This document shows, piece after piece, positions 1 to 7,848 of a stretch of 64,000 nt of DNA. The notes under the pieces were generated by a model, which saw nothing but the letters and a program-made list of their open reading frames with translations, was not told the origin of the DNA and ran no database searches. The stretch is from Halobacillus kuroshimensis DSM 18393. Its GTDB lineage: Bacteria > Bacillota > Bacilli > Bacillales > Halobacillaceae. The position numbers and the translations under genes are program-made. The stretch lies in assembly GCF_000425705.1 (NCBI RefSeq), contig NZ_AUDY01000015.1, positions 112,180 through 176,179 of the forward strand, given 5' to 3'. How positions within the stretch are numbered: the first letter of the stretch is position 1; each line of letters opens with the position of its first letter.

Positions 1-574
1 TGGCTAATACGATGAGTACACTGTATAAGGAAGACAGAGCAGACTTACCGAGCAGCTTATAGTCTCCAAGGATGGCAGAGAAGGCAATGGAGATGACGGG
101 GCCGATCATCGGCGCGATTACCATGGCACCGATAACGACCGCTTCACTGTCTTTGATGATCCCGACTGTTGCCACGATCGCTGAAAGCACGATTAATAGA
201 GAATAGTTCCAGGAAATCCTGCTGTTTTTTTCTGCTGCATTCATAAGCTCATGACGGCTCGCTCTCAGCAGTTTCGCTTTTTCTGCCTCCTGCTCCTCTC
301 CTTCTTCCTCCACCGATTCATTGATGGTTTCCTTGGATAAGTACGTCTGGACAGGGATCAGCATCGTTTCAAATCCTTCAACGACGTTTGAGACTCCCTC
401 CAAATAGTTGAGGATTTCCTCGACATCACTGGTATCGGCGAGCATCCGGACGAGCATGCGCTCTTCAGACTCGCTGGAAATCCAATAGGACCGATGATCG
501 TATTGTTGAAGCTTTTCATTGATTGATTCAAAGTGCTTATCCGGGATATAAACTTCTATCAGCTGCACATTCAA
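1..574 (-). CDS. DUF389 / TIGR00341 family membrane protein, C-terminus outside window
   Basis: The reading frame runs off the left edge; about 191 codons are visible. The first ~100 residues are soluble, with a Glu-rich stretch, followed by hydrophobic helices containing the motif VIGAMVIAPMIGP, which is typical of the DUF389 (TIGR00341) family of uncharacterised membrane proteins. I chose the TTG at 574 as start because GGGAGG lies about 8 bases upstream; an ATG nearer the Shine-Dalgarno site runs straight into a stop. A GTG at 568 is the alternative. It reads away from the aldo/keto reductase gene in the same direction and is separated from it by a strong hairpin. No function is established for the family. 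Confidence 0.85.
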   Translation of the reverse strand, partial: MNVQLIEVYIPDKHFESINEKLQQYDHRSYWISSESEERMLVRMLADTSDVEEILNYLEGVSNVVEGFETMLIPVQTYLSKETINESVEEEGEEQEAEKAKLLRASRHELMNAAEKNSRISWNYSLLIVLSAIVATVGIIKDSEAVVIGAMVIAPMIGPVISIAFSAILGDYKLLGKSALSSLYSVLIVLA

Positions 575-657
575 CAGACCATCCTCCCTGCCGGCACATT
601 TTTTATTAATGTCCCACAAAGAGAGAAGCGCATACGCCTCTGGTCCATTAAAAGCTG

Positions 658-686
658 AAATCACCAGCCACGGAGGCTGGTGATTT
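658..686. terminator. Bidirectional-looking terminator after the aldo/keto reductase gene
   Basis: A perfect 12-bp stem (AAATCACCAGCC / GGCTGGTGATTT) with a 5-base loop lies immediately beyond the stop codon at 689. T-rich sequence is present on both sides. Confidence 0.8.
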
Positions 687-688
687 CT

Positions 689-1519
689 TTATGCATCATA
701 ATCAAATTCATCCGGATGCTTACCGATACGGTCCCCACTGTGCAGTTCGTCGATACGCAGCATTTCATCGCTCTTCAAGTCAAAGTCGAAAACATCAAAG
801 TTTTCTTTCTGACGATCCGGATTGGACGACTTCGGAATAACGACGACATCATGCTGCAGGTGCCATCTTAAAATAACCTGAGCCGGGGTTTTTTGATAGT
901 TTTCAGCGAGCTGTTTTAAAATCGCGGCATCAAAATAGCGGCCTCGGGCTAGCGGAGCCCATGCTTCCAGCTGGATTCCTTTTTGATAACAGTAATCAGC
1001 AAGCGCTTCCTGGTAGAGGGCCGGGTGGAATTCCACCTGGTTGACCATAGGGGTCACTTCTGCATCCATCATCAGTTCATCGAGGTGATGCTCCATAAAA
1101 TTGCACACCCCAATGGCTCTGACACGTCCCTCATGGTAGAGTTTCTCCAACGCTTTCCACGTGTCTTTGAATTTCCCGAGAACCGGCCAGTGAATGAGGT
1201 ACAAGTCCAGGGTCTCTACTCCCAGTTTATCAAGACTTCTATTAAAAGCTTCCAGCGTTTCTTCATATCCCTGTTCGTCATTCCACACCTTCGTAGTAAT
1301 GAACAATTCATCCCTGGGCACCCCACAGGCTTTTATTCCTTCCCCAACCCCTGCTTCGTTCCCATAGAATGAAGCAGTGTCAATGTGGCGGTAACCAAGG
1401 TCGACAGCGGATTGAACCGCTTGCTTAACTTCTTCTCCATCTTCCATTTTATAAACGCCAAGACCTACACGCGGAATTTTCACACCATTACTTAGAACGG
1501 CTTCCGAACGGATTCCCAT
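689..1519 (-). CDS. Aldo/keto reductase (AKR family, glyoxal reductase-like)
   Basis: A 276-residue NADPH-dependent oxidoreductase that reduces aldehydes and ketones in the cytoplasm. The catalytic tetrad is visible, numbered from the upstream TTG: Asp48 and Tyr53 in HIDTASFYGNE, Lys78 in TTKVW and His111 in LIHWP. IPKSSNPDR near the C-terminus is the NADP phosphate-binding motif. Length matches B. subtilis YvgN and YtbE. The ATG at 1519 was preferred over the TTG at 1522 because GGAG lies 8 bases upstream. It is transcribed alone, between helD and a terminator. A σB-like promoter can be drawn upstream, which would fit a stress-induced detoxifying enzyme. The substrate cannot be read from sequence. 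Confidence 0.9.
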   Translation of the reverse strand: MGIRSEAVLSNGVKIPRVGLGVYKMEDGEEVKQAVQSAVDLGYRHIDTASFYGNEAGVGEGIKACGVPRDELFITTKVWNDEQGYEETLEAFNRSLDKLGVETLDLYLIHWPVLGKFKDTWKALEKLYHEGRVRAIGVCNFMEHHLDELMMDAEVTPMVNQVEFHPALYQEALADYCYQKGIQLEAWAPLARGRYFDAAILKQLAENYQKTPAQVILRWHLQHDVVVIPKSSNPDRQKENFDVFDFDLKSDEMLRIDELHSGDRIGKHPDEFDYDA

Positions 1520-1598
1520 CAAAAAAACTCCTTTCTTTATTAAAAAGCGGCCTGAAAGATGCAGTCCTCTGCCTACACCATCAGCTTTATGACAGGAT

Positions 1599-1625
1599 GT
1601 ACCCTTTATGGACGGGAATCTAAAC
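1599..1625 (-). promoter_or_regulatory. Possible σB-type promoter for the aldo/keto reductase gene
   Basis: On the minus strand GTTTAG (1620-1625) and GGGTAC (1599-1604) are separated by 15 bases, close to the σB consensus GTTTAA/GGGWAW. The -35 overlaps the helD stop codon. One mismatch in each box, so this is a candidate only. Confidence 0.35.
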
Positions 1626-3869
1626 TTCTACGAAGAGGTCCGGTTGGATGAGATGAAGCAGAAAGTCCTCTTTTTCTTCTCCAATCATCAGCAGCCTGTG
1701 AAGGGGACGGGTCATAGCTACGTACAGCATTTTCAAATCAAGCTCCGACTCCTTGAAAGGATCACGGTCGTTATATAAAAGAACAGCATCGAATTCAAGA
1801 CCTTTGGCCATATAGGCAGGCAAAACCATCCGTTCAGACAAGCTTTCCTCCCCTTCTCTCAAAAGCTTAAAAGCCATGCCATAAACCTCCAGTTTTTTCT
1901 GGACATCCTCAGCTTCCGCCATCGTTTTTGTAATGATGGCAAAGCTGGACAGCCCTTCTTCCACGAGACCGAGGCAGTAGGCATTGACTCTTTCCTCCCA
2001 TTCATTTCTGAGAGGAAGAAACTGTGGAAGAGATCCGTGACGGACGACAGGCTCCGCCCGCGGCAGAGAGACCGGAAGATAAGTAAGCAGGCCGTTCGCG
2101 AGATCCATAATTTCAATGGTTGTCCGATACGTTTTCTGTAAAGTTAAATAAGAGGCTGAAGGAAAGATGTCCTCGACCAATGTTTCCCAATTGTCAAGCC
2201 CCCTGTATTGATAAATGCCCTGGGCCAGATCTCCGACAATGGTAAACAAGTCCGTTTGACAGGCCCTGCGCAGAGCATAGATTTCAAAATAGCTGTAATC
2301 CTGTGCCTCATCGATCACCACTTTTTTAGCGCGGTCATCCGGGTGGATGCCTTTTAGAAATGTATAGAGATAAAGCAGAGCCGCAAGATCCTCGGAGTAG
2401 ACATATCCCTCTGCAAATGCCGCTCGGGAACAGCGGCGGACCGCTCTCCATTCTTCGGTATCCTCAGGGTGGACGCCCAGAAATACGTCCTCCTCAAACA
2501 ACCTTTCATACGTCCTCTCTATAGGAAAAGACGGGTACTGCTTCATAAAGGAAGCGACTGCCGTCCGTGCGGCCTTTTTGATTTCAGCGAGCCGTTCCTC
2601 TTTTCTTGTAATCAAGTAGCTGACTCGGATTTTCCGTTTATCCGGATCCTTCATTCCGTAAAAAGCCTTATCCAGTGCTTCATCGTATTTGGCAGCCACC
2701 TTTTCAAGAATCTGCTTTTTCTTACGCCGCAGTTCACTTTGGAGAACCGCTTTAATTTTTTTCACCCGTACCTCATAAGGAAAATAGCTGTATTCCTCAA
2801 AAAACAGACGGTTGATGGCTCGAGCTTTCTTTATCCGGAACTCCGAAAGCATAAAATCCTGATTGATGTTGTACTGCTTTTTTAATGATTGGATATAGGT
2901 GTCCATGATGGTTTGGAATTCCTTCGATCCTTTCAAACGGGCGGCTGTAACCCCATCCCGACCGATAGTACCTTCAACAGCCTGTGTGAGCACATCATGC
3001 TGAGTAATGACCGGCCTCTTGATCCCGGCCGTATGAACGGCGTAATCCTGGAAAGTGGACTGTCTGGCGCGCTGCACCCCCAGTTCAGGAAGTACTTCTG
3101 AGATATACTGGATGAATAGACGGTTGGGAGCGAGAATCAGCATTTCGTCCGGCTTGAATATCTCCTTCATCGTATAAAGAAAGTAGGATATGCGGTGCAG
3201 AGCAATCGTCGTCTTTCCACTTCCCGCTGCCCCCTGGACAATGATCGGCTTTCGAAGATCCGCCCGGATGACACGGTTCTGCTCTTCCTGAATCGTCGAA
3301 ACAATTTCGGATAAGCGCCCACCGGCGTTTTGGGAAAGGGAGTCCTGCAGGAGATCGTCATTAGCCGTTACGTCTATGTCCCGGTAGTCAATCAACTCTC
3401 CTTCTTCAATCTGGTACTGCCGCTTTAAAGAAACTTCTCCCTCATACCGCTCGCCCAACGCCTCATAGCTGACCTCCCCAAGCCGTCCTTCGTAATAGAC
3501 GTTAGCCAGCGGGCTCCGCCAATCCAGGATAATGGGAAGCTGCGTTTCCCTGTCGAACAAGGAGACCTTCCCTATGTAGAACTGTTCTTTTTCGGGATTT
3601 TCTTTCCGGTGAAAATCGATCCTGGCAAAGTAAGGCTTTCGTCGCAGACTTTTCAAATTATCCAGCTGGTCGCTGGACATCTTCATAAAGTTGGCGTGGG
3701 AGAGCATTTCCTGATACCGCAAACTGCTGTCCTGGAAATCGAGGTTTTCCAGCGTATCCCCCTGGCGCTCCTTTAAAGAGGCACGACCGCTTTCCTGGGC
3801 AGCAATCATCCGCTCCATATAAGCCTTCGTAAAATCCAGACGATCCTTCTCATACTGAAATTCATTCAA
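1620..3869 (-). CDS. helD: HelD, RNA polymerase-associated superfamily 1 helicase-like protein
   Basis: A 749-residue protein. HelD binds RNA polymerase and uses ATP to release stalled or hibernating enzyme from DNA. The N-terminus is a predicted coiled coil, the part known to enter the secondary channel. ILDWRSPLANVYYEG is a HelD hallmark. Walker A (GAAGSGKTT) lies near residue 213 and Walker B (VVIDEAQD) near 517. Length fits B. subtilis HelD (774). The first ATG (3890) has no ribosome site, and GGGAGGAG lies inside that reading frame 7 bases before a TTG at 3869, so I place the start at the TTG. It is a single gene with no obvious partner. Confidence 0.9.
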   Translation of the reverse strand: MNEFQYEKDRLDFTKAYMERMIAAQESGRASLKERQGDTLENLDFQDSSLRYQEMLSHANFMKMSSDQLDNLKSLRRKPYFARIDFHRKENPEKEQFYIGKVSLFDRETQLPIILDWRSPLANVYYEGRLGEVSYEALGERYEGEVSLKRQYQIEEGELIDYRDIDVTANDDLLQDSLSQNAGGRLSEIVSTIQEEQNRVIRADLRKPIIVQGAAGSGKTTIALHRISYFLYTMKEIFKPDEMLILAPNRLFIQYISEVLPELGVQRARQSTFQDYAVHTAGIKRPVITQHDVLTQAVEGTIGRDGVTAARLKGSKEFQTIMDTYIQSLKKQYNINQDFMLSEFRIKKARAINRLFFEEYSYFPYEVRVKKIKAVLQSELRRKKKQILEKVAAKYDEALDKAFYGMKDPDKRKIRVSYLITRKEERLAEIKKAARTAVASFMKQYPSFPIERTYERLFEEDVFLGVHPEDTEEWRAVRRCSRAAFAEGYVYSEDLAALLYLYTFLKGIHPDDRAKKVVIDEAQDYSYFEIYALRRACQTDLFTIVGDLAQGIYQYRGLDNWETLVEDIFPSASYLTLQKTYRTTIEIMDLANGLLTYLPVSLPRAEPVVRHGSLPQFLPLRNEWEERVNAYCLGLVEEGLSSFAIITKTMAEAEDVQKKLEVYGMAFKLLREGEESLSERMVLPAYMAKGLEFDAVLLYNDRDPFKESELDLKMLYVAMTRPLHRLLMIGEEKEDFLLHLIQPDLFVEV

Positions 3870-3990
3870 GCTGAATCTCCTCCCTTCCATGAATAGCTGC
3901 GATCAACAAATCTAAAAACAGAGAAAACCAACATATCACACCCTTCATGGAAGCGCAATCAAATCTATTGTAAACCTTTTGGGAGCATGA

Positions 3991-4023
3991 AAAAAAGCTT
4001 GTAGAGGAAATTCTCTACAAGCT
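3991..4023 (-). terminator. Terminator of the RsbW-like gene pair
   Basis: An 11-bp stem (AGCTTGTAGAG / CTCTACAAGCT) at 3996-4023 is followed on the minus strand by a T6 tract. Confidence 0.85.
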
Positions 4024-4045
4024 CGGTATGAAGGAATCCTGTCGG

Positions 4046-4396
4046 TTACCTCTGCTTTTCCGGTGCGAGTTTAGGAAGCGGCCGCTCAAAAATCATATAA
4101 GACAACAGCCGGAGGAAAAGGGGATACAATGCGATCACCCCAATGATATCTCCGATGCTGCCCAGAAGATCAGTACCAAGGAGCCCCACAGCCAGAATCA
4201 GCATGACAAGGAGATTGACGGAGCCCGTCAAACCGTTTACCGGTTTCCAGACGCCCGCAACCGTCCGGGTGTCCTGTACAAGTTTTTCAAAACATTGATA
4301 ATGATAGGGACGCAGGCGGAACCAGCTGGATGCCGTCACCAGCTCATCCCTGTCCTTGATTTCTTTATAACAGTAGCGGCACATATTGGATTTCAC
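4046..4396 (-). CDS. Small membrane protein with N-terminal Cys/His cluster, unknown function
   Basis: A 116-residue protein that I do not recognise. Near the N-terminus are CRYC and, about 25 residues on, HYQC, which together could bind one zinc. Two hydrophobic helices follow, and the tail is basic. The start is set at GTG 4396: the ribosome site AGGAG overlaps the stop codon of the upstream gene (4402) and lies 8 bases before this GTG, indicating translational coupling. A longer frame from 4435 would overlap the upstream gene by 34 bases and has no ribosome site. The pairing with an RsbW-like ATPase suggests a shared regulatory role, which is inference. Confidence 0.75.
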   Translation of the reverse strand: MKSNMCRYCYKEIKDRDELVTASSWFRLRPYHYQCFEKLVQDTRTVAGVWKPVNGLTGSVNLLVMLILAVGLLGTDLLGSIGDIIGVIALYPLFLRLLSYMIFERPLPKLAPEKQR

Positions 4397-4401
4397 AGTA
4401 T

Positions 4402-4821
4402 CTACTCCTGAAGATAATTTTTCATCAGCAAACATTCGTTGCCTTTTTCATTATACCTCAGACAGTCCATAACCCGAAGGATGAGCATAATGCCCCGGCC
4501 GTTTTCATCCAGATCCTCCATTTTCGGAAACCAATGCCTCACATCGCTCGATAGTTGATAAGGCCGCCAGTCAAAACCTCCGCCCTGATCGTAGACCCGT
4601 ACGACGAGACGGTGCTTTAGAAAGTTCACCTTCAGCAGGATTGGGTAATCTCTGTTCTGCCCGTGTCCGTGCTCCCAGGCATTCCATACCGCCTCAGATA
4701 TACTGGCGTCGACGAGCAGCTGATCACTCCCAAAGTACTTGGCTAAATAGGGGTGGTATTTTTTCCGGATCGTCCTTATTTCTCGTGGATGTCTGATCTG
4801 TGCTTCAAGAGACGTCTTCAT
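4402..4821 (-). CDS. RsbW/SpoIIAB-like ATP-binding protein (anti-sigma factor kinase fold)
   Basis: A 139-residue protein of the GHKL ATPase fold used by anti-sigma factors and serine kinases of the partner-switching type. Visible motifs: N-box E43-x3-N47, G1 box DQGGGF (78-83) and G2 box GRGI (108-111). Length is typical of RsbW or SpoIIAB (about 145). GAGAGG precedes the ATG. No anti-anti-sigma (STAS) gene or sigma factor gene lies beside it, unlike classical rsb or spoIIA operons, so its target is unknown. It is coupled to the small membrane protein gene downstream. Confidence 0.8.
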   Translation of the reverse strand: MKTSLEAQIRHPREIRTIRKKYHPYLAKYFGSDQLLVDASISEAVWNAWEHGHGQNRDYPILLKVNFLKHRLVVRVYDQGGGFDWRPYQLSSDVRHWFPKMEDLDENGRGIMLILRVMDCLRYNEKGNECLLMKNYLQE

Positions 4822-4974
4822 GATTCAACCTCTCCTCTGCTGAATGAGTAAAGAATGACTAATGTGGTGATTTGTCTACATTTACCTATTCCCTTTTATG
4901 TCGCCCTATAAAAGGTTCGATCGTTTTTTTCATAAAAATGGAAGAAAAAACTTCCTTACTCTTTCTTTCAGCAC

Positions 4975-6045
4975 TCACTTTTCAAACTCCTGAATGAGTC
5001 GTATAACCCTTTCTTTCGTCTGTTCACTCTTATAATCCTGCATACTTTCCAATATTTGTTGTTTATTCTGCATCAACGTCTGAAGATCCGTCGCAAAACG
5101 GTCCCTGGTCAGCTCTTCCTCTTCCAGCTTCATCGCATAGCCCTGCTTGACAAAGGAATCGGCATTCAGGATTTGATCACCCCGGCTGGCCTTTCGCGAC
5201 AATGGAATAAGAAGCATCGGTTTTTTCAATGCTAGAAATTCAAAGATGGCGTTGGACCCGGCCCTGGAAACGATAAAGTCCGTGGCTGCAAATAAATCCT
5301 TCAACTCGTCCTGGACATATTCAAACTGGGCATAACCCGGCCGCTTCAGTGAGTCATCCTTGTTTCCACGTCCACAAATATGAATGATCTGCACGTTCTG
5401 CAGCAGTTGATCCAGATTGGAGCGGACCGCATCATTGATGACCTTGGAGCCCATGCTTCCTCCCATGACCATCACGACAGGTTTCTGCTTATGGAAGCTG
5501 CACATAGAAAGACCCTTGGAGCGACTGCCCTGGAACAGCTCTTCCCTGACAACGGCTCCAATAAATTCACCTTTGTCTTCCGGAAGGTGCTTCATCGTTT
5601 CCGGGAATGTAGCCAGAATCTTTTTCGCAAACGGGAAAGAAAGCTTGTTCGCAAGACCCGGTGTGTAGTCGGATTCATGGATGAGCGTGGGGACGCCCTT
5701 TAATCTGGCAGCCATCACGACCGGAACCGAAACAAACCCGCCTTTTGAAAAGACAACGCCTGGTTTTCTCTTCCGGATGATAGACAGAGCCTGCATCAGG
5801 CCCTTGGCTACTTTAAAGGGATCCTTGAAGTTCTCCTTCGACATATATCTCCGGAGCTTTCCTGTGGAAATTCCGTGGTAGGTCACTCCTTCCAGCGGTT
5901 CAATCAACTGCTTTTCAATTCCTTCATAGGAACCAATATAATCAACGGTATATCCCTGTTTTTGAAATTCCGGGATAAGAGCGAGGTTCACAATGACGTG
6001 ACCTGCCGTTCCTCCGCCTGTAAATAAAATACGCTTATCGTTCAT
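4975..6045 (-). CDS. murG: MurG, UDP-GlcNAc:lipid I GlcNAc transferase
   Basis: A 356-residue GT28 glycosyltransferase that adds GlcNAc to lipid I, making lipid II for peptidoglycan at the inner face of the membrane. The N-terminal loop GGGTAGHV (about 10-17), HESDYTPGLANK and the C-terminal GGSMGS and SRAGSNAI segments are characteristic. The sequence pattern, including SKGGFVSVPVV, is that of the staphylococcal type of MurG. It stands alone rather than in a dcw division cluster, so a second copy may exist elsewhere. AAAGGA lies rather far (about 13 bases) from the ATG. Confidence 0.9.
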   Translation of the reverse strand: MNDKRILFTGGGTAGHVIVNLALIPEFQKQGYTVDYIGSYEGIEKQLIEPLEGVTYHGISTGKLRRYMSKENFKDPFKVAKGLMQALSIIRKRKPGVVFSKGGFVSVPVVMAARLKGVPTLIHESDYTPGLANKLSFPFAKKILATFPETMKHLPEDKGEFIGAVVREELFQGSRSKGLSMCSFHKQKPVVMVMGGSMGSKVINDAVRSNLDQLLQNVQIIHICGRGNKDDSLKRPGYAQFEYVQDELKDLFAATDFIVSRAGSNAIFEFLALKKPMLLIPLSRKASRGDQILNADSFVKQGYAMKLEEEELTRDRFATDLQTLMQNKQQILESMQDYKSEQTKERVIRLIQEFEK

Positions 6046-6094
6046 GATTGAATTAACGTCCTTTCTACGATCTTTCTTCTATGGATAAATGTGC

Positions 6095-6100
6095 TATAAT
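6095..6100 (+). promoter_or_regulatory. Possible -10 element for the MATE gene
   Basis: TATAAT lies 47 bases before the ATG at 6147. No good -35 hexamer is found at 16-18 bases upstream, so the call is weak. Confidence 0.3.
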
Positions 6101-6146
6101 CCTCATATTCCTCTAAATTGCATTGTAACAGAAAAGGGAGATCATC

Positions 6147-7496
6147 ATGTATGAAACTCACACAATAAAAGAGAAAATCAAACTATTTCTAATCATTTTG
6201 TTTCCTATTTTAATTACCCAGCTCGGCATGTACGCTATGAACTTCTTTGACACCGTCATGTCCGGCAGAGCGGGGCCAGATCAGCTCGCTGGTGTTGCAA
6301 TCGGGTCAAGCATCTGGGTACCCGTTTTCACAGGTCTGAACGGTATTTTGATGGCGATTTCCCCGATCGTTGCTCAATTAAAAGGCGCCGGGAGGGAAAA
6401 AGAGATTCCTTTTTCCGTCAAACAAGGGGTCTATCTGGCTGTCCTGCTGGCCGTAGTTGTAGCAGGGACCGGTTGGTTTCTACTGGACCCCATCTTGTCC
6501 CTCATGAATATTGAACCTGAAGTTGCCCGCGTGGCCCGTTATTATCTAGTCGCCCTTGGAACAGGTATCGTGCCTTTATTCGTCTTTAATATCCTTCGTT
6601 CCTTTGTCGATGCTCTCGGACTGACGAGACTTTCCATGATGGTCATTCTACTGACACTCCCACTCAATCTCTTATTCAACTATGTGTTGATATTTGGTAA
6701 ATGGGGCGCTCCTGCTCTTGGAGGTGTAGGGGCGGGGGCCGCTTCGTCTCTGACTTACTGGGTGTCTTTACTTATCCTCGTCCTGATCATCCACCGGGTA
6801 AGACCATTGAGACGCTATGAGATTTTCAAGTCATGGAAACGGCCATCGCTCCATGAATGGAAAGATCAGCTGAAAATCGGTGTTCCCATCGGGTTCGCGA
6901 TTTTCTTTGAAACGAGCATTTTTGCTGCGGTGACCTTCTTCATGACGGTGTATGACACCAATACGATCGCTGCGCACCAGGCAGCGATCAACTTCGCTTC
7001 GTTTCTGTACATGGTACCGCTCAGCATTGCTTTCACTTTGACGATCGTTGTCGGATTTGAATCAGGGGCGGGACGCTACAAGGAAGCCCGCACCTATTCC
7101 TACCTGGGCATCGGACTCGCTGTATGTATGAGCGTCATTGCCGGCCTCATCCTATACGTATTCGATGACAGTGTGGCAAGGTTGTACAGCTCTGATAAAG
7201 CTGTCGTGGAATTGACAAAGACTTTTATTATTTACGCGGTATTTTTCCAGCTTTCTGATGGATTCGGAGCCCCGCTTCAAGGCATCCTCCGTGGATATAA
7301 GGATGTGAACATTACATTGGTGATGGCCTTCGTTTCCTACTGGGGAATCGGGCTTCCGAGCGGATGGCTGCTTGCCAACTACACAGCTTTCGGACCCTAC
7401 GGCTACTGGCTGAGTCTGACTATCGGCTTAACAGCCGGAGCAGCAGCCCTGTTTATCCGGATGGTCCTGCTGCAGAGAAAACAGCTTCGTGAATAA
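6147..7496 (+). CDS. MATE family multidrug efflux transporter (NorM type)
   Basis: A 449-residue polytopic membrane protein with about 12 hydrophobic helices in two similar halves, as expected for multi-antimicrobial extrusion proteins that export drugs in exchange for Na+ or H+. Length fits the NorM branch (about 450). AAGGGAG precedes the ATG. It is the only plus-strand gene in the first 38 kb and is divergent from murG. A hairpin follows directly. Substrates cannot be inferred from the sequence. Confidence 0.9.
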   Translation: MYETHTIKEKIKLFLIILFPILITQLGMYAMNFFDTVMSGRAGPDQLAGVAIGSSIWVPVFTGLNGILMAISPIVAQLKGAGREKEIPFSVKQGVYLAVLLAVVVAGTGWFLLDPILSLMNIEPEVARVARYYLVALGTGIVPLFVFNILRSFVDALGLTRLSMMVILLTLPLNLLFNYVLIFGKWGAPALGGVGAGAASSLTYWVSLLILVLIIHRVRPLRRYEIFKSWKRPSLHEWKDQLKIGVPIGFAIFFETSIFAAVTFFMTVYDTNTIAAHQAAINFASFLYMVPLSIAFTLTIVVGFESGAGRYKEARTYSYLGIGLAVCMSVIAGLILYVFDDSVARLYSSDKAVVELTKTFIIYAVFFQLSDGFGAPLQGILRGYKDVNITLVMAFVSYWGIGLPSGWLLANYTAFGPYGYWLSLTIGLTAGAAALFIRMVLLQRKQLRE

Positions 7497-7500
7497 ATAA

Positions 7501-7526
7501 AGCCTCCTGTAAATGAACAGGAGGCT
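7501..7526. terminator. Hairpin after the MATE gene
   Basis: A perfect 10-bp stem (AGCCTCCTGT / ACAGGAGGCT) with a 6-base loop sits just after the stop. The T-rich flank is on the minus-strand side, so it may serve the aldehyde dehydrogenase transcript as well. Confidence 0.6.
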
Positions 7527-7575
7527 CAACATATTGAAGAAATACTATAATCGTGTGAACCATCACATCCAGCTT

Positions 7576-7671
7576 TTCGGTGGATGCTTGCCGCGGGCAC
7601 GTCCTCAGCTACCTTGATCAAGTGGATCTTGAGCTTGCGCTTGCGCTGTTCCCGCAAGTGTCACCACCGAA
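7576..7671. repeat. Long imperfect palindrome, intergenic hairpin repeat
   Basis: The 350-base gap after the MATE gene is mostly this structure. Outer arms TTCGGTGG (7576-7583) and CCACCGAA (7664-7671) are complementary, as are the inner arms CTTGCCGCGGG and CCCGCAAG. AGCTACCTTGATCAAGTGGAT forms the tip. GC content is higher than its surroundings. It resembles dispersed hairpin repeats of Bacillaceae intergenic regions as I recall them. No other copy was seen in this window. Confidence 0.6.
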
Positions 7672-7848
7672 CGCTTCCCGTGACTTCACTAAATGATGAG
7701 CAACGAAGAAGTTTTTTCTTTTTCAACAAAATTGATGTGAAAATTGTATCTTGACACAGCCATTCAAACTTAACGAAAAACGTTTACTGCAAACGATCCT
7801 TGTTTGACAAAAGTCGTGTAGAATCGTTTTTAATGTTCAGGCGTCTTA

